Assembly: GCA_000183865.1 (NCBI GenBank)
Contig: CM001047.1
Coordinates: 970,034 to 978,684, forward strand
Reading direction: 5' to 3'
From: Listeria marthii FSL S4-120
GTDB taxonomy: Bacteria > Bacillota > Bacilli > Lactobacillales > Listeriaceae
Length of the DNA: 8,651 bases
A model generated the notes under the pieces. That model was not told the origin of the DNA and did no database searches. It saw only the letters and a program-made list of their open reading frames with translations. The position numbers were made by a program, and so were the translations under genes. Shown in pieces: positions 1 to 5,177 of the stretch (positions are counted from its first letter, which is position 1; every line of letters begins with the position of its first letter).

Positions 1-1
1 T

Positions 2-13
2 TTAGAATTCTAA
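2..13. promoter_or_regulatory. Perfect 12-bp palindrome upstream of the MATE gene, candidate operator
   Basis: TTAGAATTCTAA reads identically on both strands and ends about 9 bases before the AAGGGGG ribosome binding site of the MATE gene. The half-site TTAG/CTAA, extended to CTAAC on the right (GTTAG on the other strand), resembles half-sites recalled for MarR-family repressors of MATE pumps such as MepR of Staphylococcus. A repressor gene would lie to the left, outside the window. That the palindrome is present is certain; its role as an operator is inference. Confidence 0.35.
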
Positions 14-35
14 CTAATTTTAAGGGGGAAATAAA

Positions 36-1397
36 ATGAAACACTCAGATAATTATTATTTAACAAAAGCGAGCATTCCTAAGGCGATAGCGCACTTATC
101 GATTCCAATGATGCTCGGAATGTCGGTTGGGGTGATTTATAATATCGTCAATGCGTTCTTTATTGGTTTACTGCATGATACGTCGATGTTGACTGCTGTA
201 ACACTCGGTTTACCAATGTTTACGATTTTAATGGCGATTGGGAATATGTTTGGTGTTGGCGGTGGGACGTATATTTCTCGCTTGCTTGGGAAAGAGGAGG
301 GAACAAAGGCAAAGCAAGTATCGGCCTTTGTGTTATACGGAAGTTTAGTGTTAGGAATTATCTGCGCGATTTTGCTTGGCTTTTTGATCAATCCAGTTAC
401 TCATTTTCTAGGGGCCGATGCAACGAGCTTTTTACACACGAAAAATTATACGCTGGCGCTTTTGATTTGTAGTCCGTTTATTATTGCGAATTTTGCTTTA
501 GAGCAAGTGGTTCGGGCTGAGGGAGCTTCGCGGGTTTCTATGAATGGGATGCTGATTGGTACGCTTGTCAATTTAGTATTTGATCCATTGCTTATTTTGT
601 ATTTTGATTTTAATGTAGTAGGGGCAGCAGTTTCGATCGGTTTGGCAAGTTTGTTTTCGCTGATTTACTACGCTTGGTATTTAGAGAAGAAAAGTGATTA
701 TTTATCGATTCGTTTTAAATGGTTTAAAGCGACAAAAGAAATCGTTCAAAATGTCTTTAAAATTGGCGTTTCAGAGCTACTTTTATCGTTATTTCTCATT
801 GTAACAACGCTCGTTTTAAATCATTATTCGATGCTTTACGGTGAAGGGGTTGTTGCGGGATTTGGCGTGGCGCTTCGGGTTGTGCAGTTGCCTGAATTTA
901 TTTGTATGGGACTTTACATGGGGATTATTCCGCTATTAGCTTATAATTACAGTGCGGGAAATATTGCGCGGTTTGAAAAAGCAATTCGGTTTACAGCGAT
1001 TAGTATTGGGCTTATTGTACTGGCGATTTCGAGTATGGTATTTATTTTCCGTTTCCAAGTGATGCATTTATTTAGTGACAATCAAAGTGTGATAACGCTT
1101 GGTGTGCATATTATGGTCGCTATGCTGATATCTTCCCTTTTCAGCGGATTTACTGGGCTGTTTACGAGTACGTTTCAAGCGATTGGGAAAGCTATTCCAG
1201 CGACGATTATGTCTGTTTCACAAGGGATTATTTTTATCCCGGTGATTATTTTAGGACAACATTATTTCGGCTTGATGGGCGTGATTTGGTCGTTAACAAC
1301 AACGGAAGTGCTTACATGTATAATCGGTGTGACACTATTCACAATCCACAATATTAAAATAGCTAGTAGCGCAAAAACGAAAGACTTAGCCGTTTGA
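36..1397 (+). CDS. MATE family efflux transporter
   Basis: Predicted 453-residue inner-membrane antiporter of the MATE (multi-antimicrobial extrusion) family, which exports cationic drugs or metabolites in exchange for Na+ or H+. The hydropathy pattern gives about 12 transmembrane segments in two six-helix halves: roughly residues 17-41, 50-75, 95-118, 135-157, 167-190 and 193-214, then 238-261, 270-294, 318-338, 356-376, 388-406 and 411-437. The family signature is seen at residues 158-187, with VVRAEG followed by a glycine-rich helix and FDPLLI. The length is normal for the family. The ATG is preceded by AAGGGGG (22-28) at 7-base spacing, so the start is secure. No clear terminator follows, and the next transcript has its own promoter about 20 bases downstream, so this gene is probably transcribed separately from the terC operon. 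The substrate cannot be told from sequence. The closest well-known relatives appear to be MepA/NorM-like pumps. Confidence 0.93.
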   Translation: MKHSDNYYLTKASIPKAIAHLSIPMMLGMSVGVIYNIVNAFFIGLLHDTSMLTAVTLGLPMFTILMAIGNMFGVGGGTYISRLLGKEEGTKAKQVSAFVLYGSLVLGIICAILLGFLINPVTHFLGADATSFLHTKNYTLALLICSPFIIANFALEQVVRAEGASRVSMNGMLIGTLVNLVFDPLLILYFDFNVVGAAVSIGLASLFSLIYYAWYLEKKSDYLSIRFKWFKATKEIVQNVFKIGVSELLLSLFLIVTTLVLNHYSMLYGEGVVAGFGVALRVVQLPEFICMGLYMGIIPLLAYNYSAGNIARFEKAIRFTAISIGLIVLAISSMVFIFRFQVMHLFSDNQSVITLGVHIMVAMLISSLFSGFTGLFTSTFQAIGKAIPATIMSVSQGIIFIPVIILGQHYFGLMGVIWSLTTTEVLTCIIGVTLFTIHNIKIASSAKTKDLAV

Positions 1398-1418
1398 AAA
1401 GTTTGTGAGAAAAATTAG

Positions 1419-1448
1419 TTGACGAGAAGTTCTAAATTATGGTATTAT
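1419..1448 (+). promoter_or_regulatory. Sigma-A promoter of the Mn riboswitch/terC operon
   Basis: TTGACG (1419-1424) and TATTAT (1443-1448) are separated by 18 bases and resemble the -35 and -10 boxes of a vegetative promoter. Transcription should start near 1455-1458, shortly before the riboswitch. It lies immediately after the MATE stop codon. No other -35/-10 pair fits ahead of the aptamer. Confidence 0.7.
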
Positions 1449-1482
1449 TCTCTAGGTAATCATATATCGTTCTTTGACAAAT

Positions 1483-1596
1483 GTCAGAGGGGAGTAGCGC
1501 TGATTAGTTTTTTAATCAGGATAAAGTCGTCATTACATGATAGAGATATCATCGGTTTTATCACATTTAACTTTAAATGTTAGCGAGACCTTTGCC
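1483..1596 (+). promoter_or_regulatory. yybP-ykoY manganese riboswitch aptamer
   Basis: This leader matches the yybP-ykoY RNA family, a Mn2+ sensor commonly found before TerC-family and other Mn exporter genes. The conserved elements are visible: AGGGGAGTAGC at the 5' side (1488-1498), the AAGTCGTCA internal-loop segment (1524-1532) and AGCGAGACCTTTGCC at the 3' side (1582-1596). Helices that can be drawn are closing helix P1 (CAGAGG 1485-1490 with CCTTTG 1589-1594), a 7-bp hairpin (1500-1506/1513-1519), a hairpin at 1537-1541/1548-1552 and a hairpin at 1563-1569/1574-1580. Known yybP-ykoY switches of Firmicutes turn expression on when Mn2+ docks the two conserved loops and stabilises P1. The same should hold here, because the 3' arm of P1 is also part of the following terminator. 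Confidence 0.93.
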
Positions 1597-1620
1597 TTTA
1601 CGGGCAGGTCTCGCTTTTTT
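1582..1620 (+). terminator. Riboswitch-controlled intrinsic terminator
   Basis: AGCGAGACC (1582-1590) pairs perfectly with GGTCTCGCT (1607-1615), and inside it TGCC (1593-1596) pairs with GGCA (1603-1606) across a two-base bulge. The stem is followed by a run of six T (1615-1620). The 5' arm includes CCTTTG (1589-1594), the 3' side of aptamer helix P1, so terminator and ligand-bound aptamer exclude each other. The geometry predicts termination at low Mn2+ and read-through into the terC genes at high Mn2+. Confidence 0.92.
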
Positions 1621-1678
1621 GTTTCTTCAAAATAGGAGATCTTTGACATTTTAATAGAACAAAGGAGGAAAAGAATTA

Positions 1679-2446
1679 GTGGATACAGCAATGATTTTAG
1701 AGTACGGTTGGGTGTTACTTGTCCTAATCGGTCTTGAAGGGATTTTGGCAGCAGATAATGCAGTCGTTATGGCCGTTATGGTCAAGCATCTCCCTGATAA
1801 ACAACAGAAAAAAGCGTTATTTTACGGATTAATGGGTGCCTTTGTTTTCCGTTTTGGCGCATTATTCTTAATTTCCTTTTTGGCAAACGTTTGGCAAGTT
1901 CAAGCGCTTGGTGCCGCATATTTACTTTATATTGCTATTAGTCATATTTGGAAACATGCAAAAGGAAAAGACGGAGAAAAAGAGAAAAAGGAAAAAGCTG
2001 GCTCTGGTTTTTGGATGACCGTTCTAAAAGTAGAGATTGCAGATATAGCATTTGCGATTGATTCCATGCTTGCGGCCGTTGCCCTTGCGATCACACTTCC
2101 AGAAACTGGTTGGGGTCACATTGGCGGTATTGATACAGGGCAATTCACGATTATGTTCTTAGGTGGACTTGTTGGCCTAATTATTATCCGTTTTGCAGCT
2201 ACACAATTTGTTAAATTACTAAAAAGCTATCCAAGCCTCGAAACAGCCGCATTTTTAATTGTTGGTTGGGTAGGTGTGAAGCTTGTAATTTATACATTAG
2301 CACATCCAAGTCTTGGGGTAATTCCACATAGCTTCCCTGAGTCAACGCTTTGGAAATTAATTTTCTGGGGTGTGATGATTCTTATTATTCTATGGGGATG
2401 GTTCGTTTCCTATCGTAGTAAGAAAAAAGCTGAAATAACTAAATAA
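1679..2446 (+). CDS. TerC family integral membrane protein, probable Mn2+ exporter (first paralogue)
   Basis: A 255-residue TerC-family protein related to Bacillus subtilis YceF/YkoY (MeeF/MeeY). Those proteins export Mn2+ and help load secreted metalloenzymes such as lipoteichoic acid synthase. Acidic membrane motifs typical of the family are seen: LEGILAADNAVV (E20, D26, N27) in helix 1 and EIADIAFAIDS (E119, D122, D128) in the middle. These are likely metal ligands. About seven transmembrane helices are predicted, with a lysine/glutamate-rich cytosolic loop at residues 92-108. It starts at GTG, with AAAGGAGG (1661-1668) 10 bases upstream. No ATG in a comparable position fits. A Mn2+ riboswitch directly upstream gives strong independent support for a manganese role. 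The second gene 102 bases downstream is a close paralogue. Confidence 0.93.
   Translation: MDTAMILEYGWVLLVLIGLEGILAADNAVVMAVMVKHLPDKQQKKALFYGLMGAFVFRFGALFLISFLANVWQVQALGAAYLLYIAISHIWKHAKGKDGEKEKKEKAGSGFWMTVLKVEIADIAFAIDSMLAAVALAITLPETGWGHIGGIDTGQFTIMFLGGLVGLIIIRFAATQFVKLLKSYPSLETAAFLIVGWVGVKLVIYTLAHPSLGVIPHSFPESTLWKLIFWGVMILIILWGWFVSYRSKKKAEITK
2252..2280 (+). repeat. 29-base tract identical in both terC paralogues (copy 1)
   Basis: This stretch, encoding FLIVGWVGVK near residues 192-201 of the first TerC, is identical at every base, including third codon positions, to 3125-3153 in the second TerC gene. Flanking sequence diverges at many silent sites. Confidence 0.75.
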
Positions 2447-2457
2447 GTTTTAACTAG

Positions 2458-2487
2458 CCAGAAGTGCATTATTGTACTTCTGGTTTT
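2458..2487 (+). terminator. Hairpin between the terC paralogues, possible partial terminator
   Basis: An 11-bp stem (2458-2468 with 2473-2483, one G-T pair, loop TTAT) starts with CCAGAAGT and closes with ACTTCTGG. Only four T follow (2484-2487) before the run is broken. It could be a weak terminator setting the ratio of first to second terC, or a structure that protects the end of the upstream message. The second gene has no convincing promoter of its own, which argues for leaky read-through. Confidence 0.6.
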
Positions 2488-2548
2488 ACATACAACCAGA
2501 TGCTGAAATCACAATTTTATGATAGAGTAGAAGGATGGTGAATGAGGA

Positions 2549-3316
2549 ATGGATGTTTCTATTTGGGGCGAATATGCGTTAGTTTTTCTTGTTTTAGTAG
2601 TATTAGAAGGAATTCTTTCCGCAGACAATGCCGTAGTTATGGCAGTAATTGTTAAAGGTTTACCGCACGATAAACAACGAAAAGCCTTATTTTATGGGTT
2701 AGTTGGCGCGTTTGTTTTCCGTTTTGTTGCACTATTTTTAATTTCATTTTTAGTAAAAATATGGGAAATACAAGCCATTGGCGCGGTTTACTTATTGTAC
2801 TTAGCCATCAAGCACATGTGGCGCCTTAAAAAAGGCAAGCAAGAAGAAGTCAAAGAAACATCTGAAACGAAAGCTACGTCCTTTTGGGGTGTGGTTGCGC
2901 GTGTGGAATTGACAGATATCGCTTTTGCGCTGGATTCGATGTTAGCGGCAGCAGCACTTGTGGTTACTTTGCCAGATTTAGGGAATTTTGATATTGGGGG
3001 AATGAACGGTGGGCAATTTATCGTGATGTTCCTTGGTGGGATCGCAGGACTTGTCGTTATTCGTTTTGCGGCCACACAAGTAGTTAAATTATTAGAGCGT
3101 TACCCTACACTTGAAACAGCAGCGTTTTTAATTGTTGGTTGGGTAGGTGTGAAAATGGCGGTTCTAACGCTAGCACATCCATCTGTAGCAATTATTCCAG
3201 AAGATTTTCCGGATTCAGCCGTTTGGAAGCTGACTTTCTGGTTGGTTATGATAATAATAGGTTTGGGTGGTTATATCATTGCGAGAAAAAAAGAGAAGAA
3301 AACCAAAAGAGTTTGA
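2549..3316 (+). CDS. TerC family integral membrane protein, probable Mn2+ exporter (second paralogue)
   Basis: Also 255 residues and aligning with the preceding gene almost end to end, this is a tandem duplicate of the TerC-family exporter. The metal-site motifs are kept: LEGILSADNAVV (E20, D26, N27) and ELTDIAFALDS (E120, D123, D129), along with the FVFRF and LETAAFLIVGWVGVK helices. The cytosolic loop after helix 3 (residues 92-110) and the C-terminal tail are the most divergent parts, so the two may differ in partners or regulation. The ATG is preceded by AAGGATGGTGA (2531-2541), a near match to the anti-Shine-Dalgarno complement with one extra base. A GAGG lies too close to the ATG to serve. 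The 3' end overlaps the next gene, suggesting translational coupling. B. subtilis keeps its two Mn-exporting TerC proteins at separate loci, whereas here they are side by side. Confidence 0.93.
   Translation: MDVSIWGEYALVFLVLVVLEGILSADNAVVMAVIVKGLPHDKQRKALFYGLVGAFVFRFVALFLISFLVKIWEIQAIGAVYLLYLAIKHMWRLKKGKQEEVKETSETKATSFWGVVARVELTDIAFALDSMLAAAALVVTLPDLGNFDIGGMNGGQFIVMFLGGIAGLVVIRFAATQVVKLLERYPTLETAAFLIVGWVGVKMAVLTLAHPSVAIIPEDFPDSAVWKLTFWLVMIIIGLGGYIIARKKEKKTKRV
3125..3153 (+). repeat. 29-base tract identical in both terC paralogues (copy 2)
   Basis: Second copy of the tract at 2252-2280, in direct orientation 873 bases downstream and at the equivalent position of the paralogous gene. Confidence 0.75.
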
Positions 3317-4694
3317 ATATGATCAGGAAGTAAAATTACGCAGAAGATTAAAGCTTGTTTTGGCACGTATGACGCCAGTTCAAGTCATTATTGCGTATTA
3401 TTTTCTGGCGGTTACGATTTCGACCATCGTTCTAAGTTTGCCGTTTACTTTACAAAAAGGGGTAAAGGTATCGTTTATTGATACACTTTTTACGGCAGCG
3501 AGTTCGGTGAGTGTGACGGGATTAACCACAGTTGATGTTAGTCAGACCTATAGTACGGCCGGAATTTGGGTATTAATGGCGATTTTCCAAATTGGCGGAC
3601 TTGGTGTCATGATGATTAGTACCTTTTTCTACTTAATTTTAAAAAGACGGATTGGCTTAAAGCAGCGCCAATTAATTATGACGGATACAAATCAGTTTAC
3701 TATGAGTGGTATGGTGCGGATGCTCCGTGAGATTCTCGTTTTAATTTTCGGTATTGAGTTAATTGGGGCGTTGATTTTAGGGATTTACTTTATTCCGCTA
3801 TATCCAAATTTTTGGGACGCGATGTTCCAAGGGCTATATAACTCAGTGTCGCTGGTTACGAATGCGGGCGTTGATATTACCGGCAAGTCATTAATGCCAT
3901 TTGCGAATGATTATTTCGTTCAATTTATTTCAATTTTGTTAATCATTGCTGGGGCGATTGGCTTCCCGGTACTGCTTGAGACACGTCGATTTTTATTTGA
4001 GAAAAATACATTGATTCCGTTTCGTTTTTCTTTGTTTGTCAAAGTGACGACGCTGACCTACTTTGTTCTTTTAATTGGCGGTGGGCTGCTGATTTGGTTG
4101 TTTGAATATCAGCATTTCTTTAGTGGACAAAGTTGGGACTTCGGTTTCTTTAATTCGATGTTCTTATCGGCAACATCACGAAGCGCGGGACTGCAAACGA
4201 TTGATAGTGGCGCATTATCGGTATCGACGTTGTTACTTGTTTCTTTCCTCATGTTTATCGGTGCTTCACCAAGTTCTGTTGGGGGCGGGATACGAACGAC
4301 GACATTTGCGATTACGATTTTGTTTATCTATTCGGTTGTTCGTGGTCGAAAACATGTCTATATTTTTGGTCGGGAGCTTCATCAGGAAGATGTGCGGAAA
4401 TCGCTTGCTGTCACATTAGTAGCAGGCTTCGTAAGTATTTCTTCCATTGTTATTTTAATGCAAACGGAGACCGCCTCGCTCATTGCTGTTATTTTTGAAG
4501 TGTTCTCGGCATTTGGTACGACAGGGCTTTCGGTAGGTTTGACACCAGACTTATCCACACCAGGTAAATTAATTATTATTATATTAATGTTTATCGGTCG
4601 GGTAGGAATTATGTATTCCATGCTTAGCCTGCGAAATAAAAACCAACCTAAAAACGCGATTCGTTTACCAAAAGAGAAAATTATTACCGGTTAA
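3267..4694 (+). CDS. KtrB/KtrD-type potassium uptake transporter, membrane subunit (TrkH family)
   Basis: Membrane channel subunit of a Ktr/Trk K+ (Na+-dependent) uptake system, normally gated by a cytosolic KtrA/KtrC RCK ring encoded elsewhere. Four membrane-pore-membrane repeats are visible, each with its selectivity-filter glycine: SVTGL (G85), TNAGVD (G201), SRSAGLQT (G308) and FGTTGLS (G420). The intramembrane gating loop is the small, glycine-rich GASPSSVGGGIRTTTF (residues 332-347). The window does not contain a KtrA/KtrC partner. The longest frame starts at a GTG that overlaps the upstream terC gene by 50 bases and has only a weak ribosome binding site. Alternatives are TTG at 3279 (GGGTGG upstream), TTG at 3360, or ATG at 3369 just before the first pore helix. 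The basic N-terminus is consistent with a cytosolic tail of 10-35 residues. Whichever start is used, it is probably translated by coupling to terC and lies in the Mn-riboswitch operon. The family is clear, but I cannot decide between KtrB and KtrD. Confidence 0.92.
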   Translation: MVISLREKKRRKPKEFEYDQEVKLRRRLKLVLARMTPVQVIIAYYFLAVTISTIVLSLPFTLQKGVKVSFIDTLFTAASSVSVTGLTTVDVSQTYSTAGIWVLMAIFQIGGLGVMMISTFFYLILKRRIGLKQRQLIMTDTNQFTMSGMVRMLREILVLIFGIELIGALILGIYFIPLYPNFWDAMFQGLYNSVSLVTNAGVDITGKSLMPFANDYFVQFISILLIIAGAIGFPVLLETRRFLFEKNTLIPFRFSLFVKVTTLTYFVLLIGGGLLIWLFEYQHFFSGQSWDFGFFNSMFLSATSRSAGLQTIDSGALSVSTLLLVSFLMFIGASPSSVGGGIRTTTFAITILFIYSVVRGRKHVYIFGRELHQEDVRKSLAVTLVAGFVSISSIVILMQTETASLIAVIFEVFSAFGTTGLSVGLTPDLSTPGKLIIIILMFIGRVGIMYSMLSLRNKNQPKNAIRLPKEKIITG

Positions 4695-4702
4695 ATACAA
4701 AA

Positions 4703-4734
4703 AGTCATTCTGCTAACGGCGGAATGGCTTTTTT
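4703..4734 (+). terminator. Intrinsic terminator ending the terC-terC-ktr operon
   Basis: AGTCATTCTGC (4703-4713) pairs with GCGGAATGGCT (4719-4729), with a few G-T pairs and a five-base loop, and is followed by six T (4729-4734). It begins 8 bases after the K+ transporter stop codon. Confidence 0.88.
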
Positions 4735-4740
4735 AGTGCA

Positions 4741-4774
4741 TTAAAAACCCCTTGATCAAAGCGACCAAGAGGTT
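4741..4774 (-). terminator. Intrinsic terminator of the acyltransferase/DUF4064 operon
   Basis: On the minus strand AACCTCTTG (4774-4766) pairs with CAAGGGGTT (4754-4746), with one G-U pair and an 11-base loop, followed by a U run formed by the A-rich stretch 4747-4743. On the plus strand the same position is a C-A mismatch, so it works best for the minus strand. It sits back to back with the plus-strand terminator, insulating the two convergent operons. Confidence 0.85.
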
Positions 4775-4779
4775 ACTAA

Positions 4780-5148
4780 TTAATAATTTGATTTTGGAAC
4801 TGGTCTTCTGAAAATCCCCATTAAACCAGTTAAAGTGATTAAGATACCTGATACAATCCAAGCAGTTCCGATAACGAAGAAAAGTACGATACCGATAATA
4901 ACTAAGATAACACCCCAACCACGTGGCGCTGATTTGATTAAAAGGGAAGCAATTAAAGCAACAACGGATGCTATTAATGTAATCCATCCAAGGTTTTCTA
5001 ATTCATTTCCCAGTTCACCTGGTAAATAAGTAAACGTCTGTATATAATCTGTGACGGAATCTCCATAGTTAATAATCCAAAAGCCAACTAAAATCCCAAT
5101 GATAGAGCCAATTAATCCGATGATAATTTCTGGTTTTCTTGAACCCAT
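4780..5148 (-). CDS. Small four-helix membrane protein, DUF4064-like
   Basis: A 122-residue protein of unknown function that resembles the DUF4064 family of small Firmicute membrane proteins. Four hydrophobic helices are seen at about residues 8-27, 54-71, 77-94 and 95-113. The first loop (28-53) is acidic and aromatic, and the C-terminal tail (FRRPVPKSNY) is basic. The N-terminal MGSRKPE is short and positively charged, so both ends are probably cytosolic. The ATG follows CCTCCT on the plus strand (AGGAGG on the coding strand, 5161-5156) at 7-base spacing. The gene begins 29 bases after the acyltransferase stop codon with no terminator or promoter in between, so it should be the second gene of that operon and share its sigma-B promoter. 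I recall the Listeria counterparts of both genes being listed among sigma-B-dependent genes. No catalytic motif is visible and I assign no function. Confidence 0.85.
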   Translation of the reverse strand: MGSRKPEIIIGLIGSIIGILVGFWIINYGDSVTDYIQTFTYLPGELGNELENLGWITLIASVVALIASLLIKSAPRGWGVILVIIGIVLFFVIGTAWIVSGILITLTGLMGIFRRPVPKSNY

Positions 5149-5177
5149 AGTAAAACCTCCTTTTTCTAGCTATACGT

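Noticed and set aside
1474..1479. Perfect TTGACA -35 box inside the riboswitch leader (another at 1643-1648)
   Set aside because: Neither has a -10-like hexamer 16-18 bases downstream: the first falls in the aptamer core and the second in the ribosome binding site. They are part of the TCTTTGACA repeat instead.
2518..2523. TATGAT as a -10 box for the second terC gene
   Set aside because: The sequence 17 bases upstream (ACCAGA) does not resemble a -35 box and there is no TGn extension, so a separate promoter is not supported.
2447..2548. A second Mn riboswitch before the second terC paralogue
   Set aside because: The conserved GGGGAGTAGC and AGCGAGACCTTTGCC elements are absent; only a simple hairpin is present.
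2788..3075. Antisense reading frame within the second terC gene
   Set aside because: It mirrors a strong membrane-protein gene, has no ribosome binding site and shows no recognisable family. Similar shadow frames at 137-391, 4382-4621, 7085-7429 and 7574-7771 were dropped for the same reason.
4102..4419. Alternative-frame reading frame inside the K+ transporter
   Set aside because: It overlaps the filter and gating-loop coding region of a clear transporter, and its composition is that of an out-of-frame translation.
4733..4987. Minus-strand frame rich in Cys, Tyr and Asn overlapping the DUF4064-like gene
   Set aside because: It is a shifted reading of the real gene, which has a good ribosome binding site and helical pattern.
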